A stretch of 55,892 nt of DNA, taken from contig JAIPGG010000008.1 in the NCBI GenBank assembly GCA_021736255.1, positions 1-55,892 of the forward strand, given 5' to 3'. Position numbers and translations under genes: made by a program. Origin of the DNA: Spirochaetales bacterium (GTDB lineage: Bacteria > Spirochaetota > Spirochaetia > JAIPGG01). Under the pieces are notes generated by a model, which searched no databases, had not been told where the DNA came from, and was given only the letters and a program-made list of their open reading frames with translations. Below, piece by piece: positions 1 through 7,848 of the stretch. The stretch's first letter is position 1. Each line of letters starts with the position of its first letter.

Positions 1-2
1 GC

Positions 3-125
3 GGCGGGGGGACCAGCGAGTTGCCGCCCTTCAATGTTATGTTGAATGAATACTATCACAACAGAGGATGGGACGATCTGGGTGTCCCTCAAAAGGAAAA
101 ACTAGAGGAACTGGCTCTGGTATAA
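3..125 (+). CDS. Aldehyde:ferredoxin oxidoreductase, C-terminal end (partial)
   Basis: An open frame enters from the left edge and ends with TAA at 123-125. The roughly 40 visible residues include PPFNVMLNEYYHNRGWDD followed by GVPQKEKLEEL. This resembles the conserved C-terminal tail of tungsten-dependent aldehyde ferredoxin oxidoreductases, which usually reads like YY..RGWD..G.P...KL..LGL. Such enzymes oxidise aldehydes to acids with ferredoxin as acceptor and are typical of anaerobes. The catalytic and pterin-binding parts lie outside the window, so the call rests on the tail alone. The gene converges on the GntR/FCD regulator gene; the 62 bp between them hold no clear terminator. Confidence 0.65.
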   Translation, partial: GGGTSELPPFNVMLNEYYHNRGWDDLGVPQKEKLEELALV

Positions 126-187
126 TCCGGCGGGCTCCCTATCTCTCGAGGGATACTGCGTGTTACTGCATTGAGGAATCGGTCCTC

Positions 188-850
188 TTATTCGACGTGT
201 CCTTCCTCGGGGAAATAGTAATCTGCAAGATGTTGCTTCACCAGCTTTTCCGCTTTTTCGGGATCATGAGCGTAAATTGCCTCGATGATTGGAATGTGCA
301 AGGCTATTCCCCGGCGGATGTTGTCGACCGAGATATCTTCGATATTCCTTAGGAGCTGAACCTTTACATCCATATTTTTTACCAGGTCGTAGAGATACGG
401 ATTGCCCGAGCGGCGGGCAAACTCGCAATGCAGCTGACTGTCCTTTTCAAAGGATGTTGCAAAGTCGGCGGATTCTGCAGCCTGGTTGCATTGATCGGCT
501 ATAGATTTCAGCGCACGGTAATCTTCTTCGGTGGCCTTTAGAGCAAGGAGCTGAACCGAGAGGCTGTCGAGCTGATAGCGCACCTGTCCGACATGGATCT
601 TGTCCACCGGCTCAATTTGGGTAACCTGCGCATAGCGCCGGGGTATGATCTGGATAAGCCCCTGTTTTTCCAGTTTCCGGAGTGCTTCCCGTATAGGGGT
701 GCGGCTGACTCCGAAGATGCTCGCGATCTTCTCTTCGGGAACCTTTTCTCCCCCCTTCAGTTCTGCCGTCAGGATCATCCGCTTGATGTGGTTGTACACC
801 TGCTCCGAAAGGCTTGCAAATTCGATTTTTGTATCAATATCAGCATCCAT
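188..850 (-). CDS. GntR-family transcriptional regulator, FadR/FCD subfamily
   Basis: This is a 220-residue DNA-binding regulator. Residues about 12-75 form a winged helix-turn-helix with the GntR signature (EEKIASIFGVSRTPIREAL). The rest is an all-helical FCD ligand domain with the usual spread of Asp/His residues (ELHCEFAR-like segment, HIPIIEAI, KLVKQHL) that bind a metal and a small carboxylate or sugar acid in this family. The ATG at 850 is preceded by GAGGAAG. Two GTATAC-type boxes lie 30-60 bp upstream and suggest autoregulation. The same boxes occur in the promoter of the transketolase pair at 7849, so that operon is a likely target. The ligand is unknown. Confidence 0.9.
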   Translation of the reverse strand: MDADIDTKIEFASLSEQVYNHIKRMILTAELKGGEKVPEEKIASIFGVSRTPIREALRKLEKQGLIQIIPRRYAQVTQIEPVDKIHVGQVRYQLDSLSVQLLALKATEEDYRALKSIADQCNQAAESADFATSFEKDSQLHCEFARRSGNPYLYDLVKNMDVKVQLLRNIEDISVDNIRRGIALHIPIIEAIYAHDPEKAEKLVKQHLADYYFPEEGHVE

Positions 851-875
851 CTGGACTTCCTCGCGTCAATTTTGC

Positions 876-910
876 GTATAGTATACATGATACCACACAA
901 AATGTATACA
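876..910. promoter_or_regulatory. Putative operator of the FCD regulator (two GTATAC boxes)
   Basis: GTATAGTATACA (876-887) and the perfect palindrome TGTATACA (903-910) lie just upstream of the regulator start, 22 bp apart (one per side of two helical turns). Operators of FCD-type GntR proteins are often short palindromes of the form TNGTATACNA, so autoregulation is likely. An almost identical double box occurs at 7803-7817. Confidence 0.55.
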
Positions 911-1045
911 AAACACAGCTTTACGAGGCAAGAAGGGGAGGAAGCTAGTTGTAGTGTACGGAAGGAGCTGGAAAATGCCGGAAAGCGGTGCCCAGAGCGG
1001 GATAACCGCCTGCACACCGGTGCCGCGGCCGCTTACCGGGACAAT

Positions 1046-1079
1046 CCGGCGGTCCGGGCCTGATAGGCCGGGCCGCCGG
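1046..1079 (-). terminator. GC-rich hairpin 3' of the alcohol dehydrogenase gene
   Basis: Two arms (CCGGCGGTCCGG and CCGGGCCGCCGG region) pair over about 15 bp with one bulge and a 3-nt GAT loop. It lies 26 bp beyond the stop of the dehydrogenase gene. No T-run follows on the minus strand, so it may be a transcript-end stabiliser or a weak or Rho-aided terminator. Confidence 0.4.
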
Positions 1080-1104
1080 TGCCCTCAATCACTTGGCGCC
1101 TCAA

Positions 1105-2169
1105 TTATTTATTGAGTATCTCTTCTTCGCTGACCTCCGGAGAAACAAAAACCTTGGTCAAAAGCGGATCGTTTTTTAACTCATCCAGTGCCTTCTCCAG
1201 GTTTTCGAGCGGGACCACCTTGGAAAACAGCCGGCCGGGATCGATCCGGCCGCTCGCCATAAACTGAATTGCATCGGGCCAATCCTGACCGACACCGGCA
1301 GTGGATCCGACGATCTTGCGCTCGCCGAGAACCACATCGAAGGGTTTTAGCTCCATAGCATCGTCGGGGGCGGTGATTCCGAAGGAGGCCAGGGTTCCGC
1401 CGGGGCGCACCATTTTCCAGGCCGTCTCGTAGGTAGCGGAGGTTCCCACCATCTCGACCACCGTATCGGCGCCCCGTCCCTCGGTCATCTCCTTCACATG
1501 AGCAACAGGATCGTCGACATCGTGAACGCTGACCACGTGGTCCACACCCATTTCATGGGCCATCTCGAGTTTCTGTTTGTTCCTTGCTATCAGGATCACC
1601 TTTGTTGCACCGAGATGCTGTGCCAGCAAGGCATAGGGAATCCCGAGCCCGCTCCCAATAATCGCAACACTCGAGGCCATCTCTATCCCAGCGGCTTTTG
1701 CCGAATGGATGACACAGGAGAGGGGTTCAATATATGCTCCTCGCAGCATCGATAGGGAATCGGGAAGTATGTGCACCTGCCCCCATGGCACCTTGACATA
1801 CTCGGCGTAGCTTCCGTTTGTGTGTATTCCGAGCTGGGTAAACTCCGAACACATGAGCTTTTGTCCGCGCAGACAGTAAAAACAATGCCCGCAGCTCATA
1901 TTGATGTCCGCCGTTACCCGGTCGCCTTTCTTGATGCCTTCAGCATTGCCGCCGACCTCTTCTACAATCCCGGAAAACTCGTGCCCCGGGATCATGGGGA
2001 GAAACTCAGCAGAATATTTTCCGGAATAAATACTGTGGTCGGTTCCGCATATACCGGTATATTTCACCTTTATCAGTACTTCATTGTCGTTTATCTCGGG
2101 GACCGGGACCTCTTTTACAACCAGCTTGTTCGGTGCCTCCTGAACAGCCGCTTTCATCATCTTACTCAT
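1105..2169 (-). CDS. Zinc-dependent medium-chain alcohol/polyol dehydrogenase
   Basis: This 354-residue NAD(P)-dependent dehydrogenase belongs to the sorbitol/threonine dehydrogenase group. Catalytic zinc ligands are visible at C41 (GICGTDH) and H63-E64 (PGHEFSG). The structural zinc loop is complete with C93, C96, C99 and C107. The Rossmann nucleotide site reads AIIGSGLGIPYALLA. The ATG at 2169 follows a good AGGAGG. It most likely oxidises a secondary hydroxyl of a sugar, polyol or sugar phosphate to a ketone, or works in reverse. It lies 30 bp downstream of the isomerase gene in the same direction, so the two are probably co-transcribed. Substrate cannot be read from the sequence. Confidence 0.88.
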   Translation of the reverse strand: MSKMMKAAVQEAPNKLVVKEVPVPEINDNEVLIKVKYTGICGTDHSIYSGKYSAEFLPMIPGHEFSGIVEEVGGNAEGIKKGDRVTADINMSCGHCFYCLRGQKLMCSEFTQLGIHTNGSYAEYVKVPWGQVHILPDSLSMLRGAYIEPLSCVIHSAKAAGIEMASSVAIIGSGLGIPYALLAQHLGATKVILIARNKQKLEMAHEMGVDHVVSVHDVDDPVAHVKEMTEGRGADTVVEMVGTSATYETAWKMVRPGGTLASFGITAPDDAMELKPFDVVLGERKIVGSTAGVGQDWPDAIQFMASGRIDPGRLFSKVVPLENLEKALDELKNDPLLTKVFVSPEVSEEEILNK

Positions 2170-2199
2170 TAGAATCCTCCTGTTTTCCTCAACCCGTTC

Positions 2200-3171
2200 T
2201 TACTGAAACAGTACATCGTTCCGCCCTTCATAAGGCTCGTCGATGATGAGAGGTTTTAGATAGTTATAGGTTTTGTGGATACCGTCTTTCCTGCTCATGG
2301 TCACATCTTCATGTTCGTAGCTCATAACATAATTGTAGCCGATCAAGGACAATTCAGTGAGCACCTTTTTCCAGGGCACCGAACCCCAACCGGGGATCCT
2401 GAATCGAAAACCTCTGCCGAGCCGCTGCCAATCCCCCTGGGGGATGCAGCCGGAGCGCCGCTGATTGTGTGTTACCAGTTCTCCATCCTTGGCATGGACA
2501 TGGTAGATTCTGTCGGCCAGTTCATCAATAAACCGCTCTACATCGATACCCAGATAGACCAGGTTTGCAGGGTCGTAATTGAACCCCCATTCTTTTCGCC
2601 CGTCCATGAGCTCGACACTCCGAAGAGCAGTGTCAATATCGTAAACGAGCTCGCTCGGATGCGGTTCGTGGGCAAACTTGATTCCATATTCGCCGAACTT
2701 GTCCAGCACTTTGCCCCACCGTTCAACAAATTCCTTTTCCATATCCGACCAGCCCTTCGGGTTGGGCCAGGGAAAAAAGCGGCCGAAATTCTCACATCCC
2801 ATGAAGCCGTTGACTACCGGAACCTCCAGCGCATTTGCAGCCTGAGCTGTTTTGATCAGACGTTCCATTCCGAAGGTGTACTTTTCCTCTTTTGTGCCGG
2901 GACAGATAGCATCGGTATCCTTGCCGTAGGGGCCGAGAATGATCTGCCCCTCCGGGTGATTGCTCAAGGCGGAGATGATCATTCCATGGTCTTCCACCAT
3001 CTTCTTCAGTTCCTTTGCGTTATTCCCCTTCACGATCTCTTCAACGTCGACATGGGGATTCCCCTTAAAGGCCGGGAGCTCGACTGCTTCATACCCAATG
3101 TCCGCAGCCATTTTCAGAACATCAGGAAGCTCCATGTCGAGATATGTTGCTGTAAAAATCCCTAACCGCAT
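2200..3171 (-). CDS. Sugar phosphate isomerase/epimerase-family TIM-barrel protein
   Basis: This 323-residue protein belongs to the AP-endonuclease-2-like (xylose isomerase-like) TIM-barrel family. It starts MRLGIFTATYLD, then GYEAVELPAF. Metal-ligand positions typical of the family can be seen: E in FAHEPHP, D/N in GFNYDPANL, H in IYHVHAKDGE and E in YNYVMSYEHED. Members isomerise or epimerise sugars or keto-inositols, and some act on C-glycosides or 3-keto sugars. The length is somewhat longer than the usual 270-300. Start ATG is preceded by TTTTAGGAGG. It pairs with the downstream dehydrogenase, a common oxidise-then-isomerise arrangement; the true substrate is unknown. Confidence 0.82.
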   Translation of the reverse strand: MRLGIFTATYLDMELPDVLKMAADIGYEAVELPAFKGNPHVDVEEIVKGNNAKELKKMVEDHGMIISALSNHPEGQIILGPYGKDTDAICPGTKEEKYTFGMERLIKTAQAANALEVPVVNGFMGCENFGRFFPWPNPKGWSDMEKEFVERWGKVLDKFGEYGIKFAHEPHPSELVYDIDTALRSVELMDGRKEWGFNYDPANLVYLGIDVERFIDELADRIYHVHAKDGELVTHNQRRSGCIPQGDWQRLGRGFRFRIPGWGSVPWKKVLTELSLIGYNYVMSYEHEDVTMSRKDGIHKTYNYLKPLIIDEPYEGRNDVLFQ

Positions 3172-3240
3172 ACAATCCTCCTAAAATTAATACAATTACT
3201 ATAATATTTTATCCAACCCGGCCGGGCTGGAATTCACCTT

Positions 3241-3290
3241 CCGGCTGCTGCCGACGGCTGCCGGCAGATTCCGGCGGCTGCCGGCGGCAC
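3241..3290. repeat. GC-rich CGGCTGCCGG repeat cluster with inverted repeat
   Basis: In the 154-bp gap between the oxidoreductase and isomerase genes, the unit CGGCTGCCGG or close variants occurs about three times. GCCGGCAG (3260-3267) and CTGCCGGC (3278-3285) form an 8-bp inverted repeat with a 10-nt loop. No T-run is present. It may end the upstream transcript or be a REP-like element. An AT-rich stretch (3185-3215) between it and the isomerase gene could hold a promoter (TTGGAT, 18 bp, TATTAA on the minus strand). Confidence 0.4.
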
Positions 3291-3325
3291 ACAACCGGCC
3301 GTCCCCCTTGAGGCAGAGGCACAGC

Positions 3326-4570
3326 TTATGTGCGCTTTGCCCGTAGTGTTTCTCCGTTCTTTTTCATCTCCTGATAGAGCTTTACGTAATCCTTATCGTA
3401 GGTGGCACAACCGATATTCTTTTGAAAGATGAGAAACTCTACACAGTGGTCACAGGCGGTACACCATTTGATCTCTTTTTCCCGCTGTTCCTGGAGCTTT
3501 ACCGGAATAGCAGGATCTGCATAAGACTGGCGCCCGAGGGCGACCATGTCGGTAATCCCGTTCTTTATGTTTTCCTCTCCCCAGTAGAGGAAGGTGTTTT
3601 CCTCTTTTTTTCTGGCCTGCAGATTGTTGTGCCCGTTGTTCAGGACCGAATACCCCGATCCTATAACAACCGTATCTTTTTTCAACAAATCCCTCACCTG
3701 TTTTTGAAAGGTAAAGTGAAGGTAGATATAATCGGGAACCTTTTTGTCCGGCTGGGTAAGCGCGAGCGTCAGCGAAGGGCTTCCGGCAGACACGATAATA
3801 AACGAAGCCCCCCTTTCTTCCATCCCCTTCACCAGATCGAGAGATTCGGTCAAATCAATAACCGGTGAGTTCGGTCCGGCAGTCCCCTGGCCGCCGGGAA
3901 ATCCTTCCCACATCGAAACCTTGGAACCGATGATAAAATTGGGGTCGTTGATCTCCTTCTGAATGCGTTCATATATTTCAAAGGTGAAGCGTTTCCGGTG
4001 CTCCCAAGGCCCTCCGTATTTCCAGTCTCTGTCGTTGTAGGGCCGGAGAATCTGTGAATCAAGATAGCCGTGGCAGTTCTTGAAATCCACTCCGTCGGCG
4101 CCGCAGTTATGGGCAATCTTTGCCGACAGTACGAACTGATCGATTATTCTGTCGATGTCCTCTTCTTCCAGCACCTCGCCGCCAAAACCGGGAAGCGGTT
4201 TTACACAGACCCGCTTCGAGAACTCCGGATTGGAAAGCTCTCCGGAATGGGTAAGCTGCCAAACCAAAAGCGGTTTTGGATTCACCTTCCGCATCGCCTT
4301 CACAAAATCGGTAAGGGGCTTCTCATTTTTTGGAAGCACACTAAGCTGCATTTTACGGGAAACGTTTTCATCCGTTACGGTGATAGCTTCCAAGTCAATA
4401 AGTCCGGAATTTCCGGCAAAATAGTTTTCATAGCGTTTGTAGGTTTTAGCGGTCGGATTCCCCTCTGGATCGGCATCATTTCCTTCCATGGCGTTTATTG
4501 CAAAGCGGTTTTCGACCTCGTGCCCCCCGATTTTTATCGGTTCCAATAGATTCGAGTATTCACTGCTCAT
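3326..4570 (-). CDS. Old Yellow Enzyme-family NADH:flavin oxidoreductase with C-terminal Fe-S cysteine motif
   Basis: This 414-residue FMN TIM-barrel enzyme starts at MSSEYSNLLEPIKIGG. A longer frame runs upstream but the ATG at 4570 has a proper AGGGAGA and sits at the normal N-terminus of the family. Family features include NRFAINAMEGNDAD, QLTHSGE, the active-site region NCHGYLDSQIL and the late glycine-rich FMN phosphate site. Near the C-terminus four cysteines (370, 373, 376, 388) form C-x2-C-x2-C-x11-C. This resembles the 4Fe-4S site of 2,4-dienoyl-CoA reductase, which has x2-x3-x11. The flavodoxin and FAD domains of that enzyme are absent. It overlaps the upstream kinase gene by 11 bp, so it belongs to that operon. 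Substrate unknown. Confidence 0.85.
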   Translation of the reverse strand: MSSEYSNLLEPIKIGGHEVENRFAINAMEGNDADPEGNPTAKTYKRYENYFAGNSGLIDLEAITVTDENVSRKMQLSVLPKNEKPLTDFVKAMRKVNPKPLLVWQLTHSGELSNPEFSKRVCVKPLPGFGGEVLEEEDIDRIIDQFVLSAKIAHNCGADGVDFKNCHGYLDSQILRPYNDRDWKYGGPWEHRKRFTFEIYERIQKEINDPNFIIGSKVSMWEGFPGGQGTAGPNSPVIDLTESLDLVKGMEERGASFIIVSAGSPSLTLALTQPDKKVPDYIYLHFTFQKQVRDLLKKDTVVIGSGYSVLNNGHNNLQARKKEENTFLYWGEENIKNGITDMVALGRQSYADPAIPVKLQEQREKEIKWCTACDHCVEFLIFQKNIGCATYDKDYVKLYQEMKKNGETLRAKRT

Positions 4571-6137
4571 TCGCTTCTCCCTTCTCTTCCTTCCATAAAA
4601 TATTGAGTTGTTTCCCCAGTTCAGCGGACTGCTTTCGGTGCAGCTCAAACAGCTCTTTCAGCTTTCTGTATTTTTTTACATCCTGCGGGCGAGGATTGTC
4701 CCGGCTCTCTTCTCGATGGACAGCTTGTATACGGGAGAAATCCTCCCACAGCCCGGTGCCCACAGCCCCTATGGCTGCCGCTCCCAGGGAACCGGCGTCC
4801 TGGCCGATATTGGTTTTTATCACCGCCATTTCATAAATGTCTGCGAAAATCTGCCGCCAGAGAGGACTCTTGCTGCCGCCTCCGACCAAGAGCATAGTAT
4901 CTTCGAGTTCAGTTTTTTCCCGGAGCACCGAGAAGACCGCTCCCAGATTCATTGCGATCCCCTCCATCGCGGCCCGGATCATGTCGGCTCGGCTGTGACG
5001 CAGGTCGATTCCCCCATACCCACCGCGGATCGCGGGATTTTCTTCCTGACTCGAGCCTCCGGCAAGGCTCGGATTGAAGACCAGGCCGTTTGCTCCAAGA
5101 GGCGAGTGCTGTGCTTCCCGGGTCATAAATTCATAGACATCGCCCTTTTCTTCGCCCGTGCGCCCGGTAAGATCCTTACAGAGAACATCCTTTACCCAGG
5201 CAAAACTCGAACCGGCGGAGAAAATCGATACCGCCGAGGTGAAAAGCCCCGGGACCACGTGGGTAAACACGAAGGGCTTTGCCTCCGGATCGAGTACCGG
5301 CTCTTCCGAGCTTACCGCTATCCATGAAGAAGAGCCGAGAGAGGTATAGACTTTTCCCCTGGAAATGTTGCCGGCCCCGAGGGCCATGCAGGAATTGTCC
5401 ACCCCGCCGCAAACTACCGGGATCCCTCCGGCCAGGCCGAGTTCTTCCGCCGCCGATTCGGAGAGCCCGCCGAGAATATCTGTAGAAGGCCGAGGTTCTG
5501 GAAACAGAGAGGGACTGAGCCCGCTTGCTTCGATCAATTTACTGCTGTAACTCCAGCCCTTCAGGTCATACACACCGGACCCGCTTGCGTAGGAATAGTC
5601 TGTTGCAATTTCACCGGTTAGAAGAAAATTGATATAATCCTTTGTCCCCAGTATCTTCTGTGTGCCTCCGAACATCTCCGGCTCATTATCCCGGTACCAC
5701 ATCACCTTAAAGGCCGTATAACACTCGGGGGGAAATCCGTTGCCGGTAGTCATGTACCATTCGTCAGGATCGATTTCCGTGAAGAATTTCGCAGTCTGTT
5801 CGGCGGCCCGGCTGTCCGACCAGATCGGGGTCTTCTCCCGGAGAAGGTTTCCCTTTCCGTCCAGGGGGACGCAGCCAAGGCTGTGCCCAGAGATGGCAAT
5901 TCCCGCGATCTCGGAACTCGCAAAACCGGCCTGTTCTTTCAGCTGCTGTGTGCTGCTGACAACCGCCGTCCACCAGTCTTCCGGGCGCTGCTCATGCAGT
6001 CCGGTTCCCGGATAGAATGTTTGGTAGGGAATAAAAGAGGACGCGAGGTTCTCTCCTTCCGCGCTGAAGAGCGAGGCCTTGTTGCCGCCGGTCCCCAGAT
6101 CATAGGCGATAATCTTATTCGGGATTCGTTCTTTCAT
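4560..6137 (-). CDS. FGGY-family carbohydrate kinase (xylulokinase-like)
   Basis: This 525-residue sugar kinase has the ASKHA fold. The N-terminal phosphate loop is YDLGTGGNKASLF. The catalytic Asp is probably the one in VVCGGVDNSCM, and the ATP-binding motif near the C-terminus is LLVGGGSKSPLWRQIFADI. The family phosphorylates ketoses or polyols such as xylulose, fuculose or glycerol. The start chosen is ATG 6137. The Shine-Dalgarno GGAGGTTTGAGG overlaps the last codons of deoC, implying translational coupling. The frame extends 26 codons further upstream, but those codons lie inside deoC. Kinase plus aldolase plus transketolase in one locus suggests a ketose-phosphate cleavage route. The exact sugar cannot be read from sequence. 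Confidence 0.9.
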   Translation of the reverse strand: MKERIPNKIIAYDLGTGGNKASLFSAEGENLASSFIPYQTFYPGTGLHEQRPEDWWTAVVSSTQQLKEQAGFASSEIAGIAISGHSLGCVPLDGKGNLLREKTPIWSDSRAAEQTAKFFTEIDPDEWYMTTGNGFPPECYTAFKVMWYRDNEPEMFGGTQKILGTKDYINFLLTGEIATDYSYASGSGVYDLKGWSYSSKLIEASGLSPSLFPEPRPSTDILGGLSESAAEELGLAGGIPVVCGGVDNSCMALGAGNISRGKVYTSLGSSSWIAVSSEEPVLDPEAKPFVFTHVVPGLFTSAVSIFSAGSSFAWVKDVLCKDLTGRTGEEKGDVYEFMTREAQHSPLGANGLVFNPSLAGGSSQEENPAIRGGYGGIDLRHSRADMIRAAMEGIAMNLGAVFSVLREKTELEDTMLLVGGGSKSPLWRQIFADIYEMAVIKTNIGQDAGSLGAAAIGAVGTGLWEDFSRIQAVHREESRDNPRPQDVKKYRKLKELFELHRKQSAELGKQLNILWKEEKGEANEQ

Positions 6138-6147
6138 CTGTATTGCC

Positions 6148-6843
6148 TCAAACCTCCACAACCCCGCCGGGAAGCTGCTGTACCTCCCGCAGAATATCCA
6201 GCGATGCCTGCGCATTGATCCCGAACCTCGAAACCCCCAGCCGGTAGAATTGTGTGAGCATCGAAAGCCCGCGGATACCCCCGGCCGCCTTTATTCCGAT
6301 ACGCCCGTCGACAATTCCACAGATCAGCTTGACCCGTTCAAGGGTCGTACCCGCGGGAGTCCACCCGGTTCCTGTCTTCACAAAGGCCGCCCCGGCCCTG
6401 ATGCATAACTCGCAGGCCCGTTCGATCTCTTTGTCGGTGAGATACGAGATCTCCAGAATAACCTTTACCGGCACATTCCCTGCAGCTGAAACAACACGAG
6501 AGATGTCGTTCAATACATAGTCATCTTCTTCTGATTTGAGCTTCCCGACATTCATCATCATGTCTACTTCATCAGCTCCGTCTCTGATGAGCATTTCCGC
6601 TTCCAGGACCTTCACCTCGGTGGTATTTCCCCCGGACGGAAACCCGGCAGGCCCGCCCACCATCACTTCACTTCCCTGCAGTCTGTCTCGTACATACGAT
6701 ACCCAGGAAGGAAGAGCGTGAACGGCGACAAAGCCCTGCTCCTTTGCGATCTCGGTAAGCTCATCGATTTCCTTTTTTCCATGGGAGGTCTGCACCGCAC
6801 TGATATCAATCAGCCGGGCAATGTCTTGCGCTGATAATTTCAA
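6148..6843 (-). CDS. deoC: Deoxyribose-phosphate aldolase-like class I aldolase
   Basis: This 231-residue TIM-barrel aldolase is close to the usual DeoC length. It retains the three key residues. D94 (DEVDMMMNVGKLKS) and K185 (IGIKAAGGI) are the proton relay; K156 (FVKTGTGW) is the Schiff-base lysine. DeoC cleaves 2-deoxyribose 5-phosphate to glyceraldehyde 3-phosphate and acetaldehyde. The N-terminal substrate region (IDISAVQTSHG, HALPSWV) departs from the common LKP/VCVNP pattern, so a related substrate is possible. Translation begins at TTG (6843) behind AAGGAG, overlapping the GntR stop by 4 bp. The acetaldehyde could feed the aldehyde oxidoreductase at the left edge, which is an inference from proximity. 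Confidence 0.85.
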   Translation of the reverse strand: MKLSAQDIARLIDISAVQTSHGKKEIDELTEIAKEQGFVAVHALPSWVSYVRDRLQGSEVMVGGPAGFPSGGNTTEVKVLEAEMLIRDGADEVDMMMNVGKLKSEEDDYVLNDISRVVSAAGNVPVKVILEISYLTDKEIERACELCIRAGAAFVKTGTGWTPAGTTLERVKLICGIVDGRIGIKAAGGIRGLSMLTQFYRLGVSRFGINAQASLDILREVQQLPGGVVEV

Positions 6844-7577
6844 AAGTTCAACTCCTTCGGCGGCCGCTCTTTAGTATGAACACTATATTCGTACCGCTCG
6901 GCAATGATTTGCAGATCGGCGAACTCTATCGGTTCACCGCCCCGATAACTTATCCGGCGAACAACGAGGATCGGCGTTCCCTCTTCGACTTTCAGCAAGC
7001 CGGCGGTATTTCTGTCGGAATTGGCTGCGCTGATATAATCAGTGGCGGAATCAATAAAGATGTTGTATTCGCTCTCGAGCAGCTGATACAGCGACTGCAT
7101 TGTGGGAGCCTTTTCTTCAATGTCCGGGACCATTTCCCAAAACAGATAATTGGTCATGACCGCAATGGGAACCTCGTTGGCAAGAGTAAGCCGGGATATT
7201 TTTACGACCATCTCTGATTCCGATACAGATAACATTTCCGATATTTTACCAGGCGGCTTAACCGTTTCGACCGACAAAACCCGCTGAGAAACGGTAAAAC
7301 CCTGCCCCCGGAGGGTTTCAGAAAAAGAGGTCACATACTGCAGCTTCTGAGTGGTTTTAAAATCAAGGACTTCCGTCCCCCGCCCTTGCTTGATATGGAC
7401 AAACCCCTCTCCGGCAAGCAGCTCCACCGCTTTCCGCACGGTAGTCCTGCTGACATTGTACTTCTTCTCCAGTTCAGGTTCCGGGGGAAGACGGTCGCCG
7501 GTCTGGTATTGATCTGCTTCGATCTGCTTCTTCAGGGCGTTATAAACAATCAGGTAGCGCGGAATTTTTGCCGTCAA
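6840..7577 (-). CDS. GntR-family transcriptional regulator, HutC/UTRA subfamily
   Basis: This 245-residue regulator has a winged helix-turn-helix at residues about 8-72 (GDRLPPEPELEKKYNVSRTTVRKAVELL). The UTRA effector domain, about 95-235, contains YVTSFSETLRGQGF, FLVVRRISYRGGEPIEF-like and IIAERYEY segments. UTRA domains bind sugar phosphates or related small molecules, which relieves repression. The start is TTG 7577, preceded by AGAGGTG. It is the first gene of the deoC-kinase-oxidoreductase operon and overlaps deoC by 4 bp, so it probably controls its own operon. A perfect palindrome at 7649-7672 is the obvious operator candidate. Confidence 0.92.
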   Translation of the reverse strand: MTAKIPRYLIVYNALKKQIEADQYQTGDRLPPEPELEKKYNVSRTTVRKAVELLAGEGFVHIKQGRGTEVLDFKTTQKLQYVTSFSETLRGQGFTVSQRVLSVETVKPPGKISEMLSVSESEMVVKISRLTLANEVPIAVMTNYLFWEMVPDIEEKAPTMQSLYQLLESEYNIFIDSATDYISAANSDRNTAGLLKVEEGTPILVVRRISYRGGEPIEFADLQIIAERYEYSVHTKERPPKELNF

Positions 7578-7648
7578 ATAATTTCACCTCTTCCTGTAAT
7601 TGCCAAGAGCCCAGCCAGAAGAACGGGCAAACTCCGGCAAAACCGCTC

Positions 7649-7672
7649 AAACATAATGACATCATTATGTTT
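7649..7672. promoter_or_regulatory. Perfect palindrome, likely operator of the GntR/UTRA regulator
   Basis: AAACATAATGA and TCATTATGTTT are exact inverted repeats (11 bp each) separated by CA. The site lies 72-95 bp upstream of the regulator start. On the minus strand a candidate promoter (TTGACG, 17 bp, TAACCT) ends just upstream, placing the palindrome near the transcription start. It is also about 120 bp upstream of the divergent transketolase promoter, so it could serve both directions. Confidence 0.6.
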
Positions 7673-7790
7673 AAAGTTATTCAAGGTTAGCACGGCTTCG
7701 AAATTGCGTCAAATAAAAAATACCGTGCGCAACGGACAAAACCCTTATGTACCGGAACCCCAGCGTTTTCAAAGGGTTCCGGCAAACAGC

Positions 7791-7819
7791 TTGACACCTT
7801 TATGTATACGGTATACAAT
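7791..7819 (+). promoter_or_regulatory. Sigma-70-type promoter overlapped by GTATAC operator
   Basis: TTGACA (7791-7796), a 17-bp spacer and TACAAT (7814-7819) form a near-consensus promoter 30 bp before the transketolase gene. The inverted repeat TGTATAC-G-GTATACA (7803-7817) sits inside the spacer and -10 box, the classic position for a repressor. The same TGTATACA box occurs upstream of the FCD regulator gene (903-910), which makes that protein the likely repressor. Confidence 0.7.
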
Positions 7820-7848
7820 AAACAAGTAATCACCACAAGGGGCAGATC

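Noticed and set aside
4571-4648. N-terminal extension of the Old-Yellow-type enzyme (26 extra residues)
   Set aside because: It lies within the kinase gene, has no ribosome site and does not fit the family N-terminus; ATG 4570 does.
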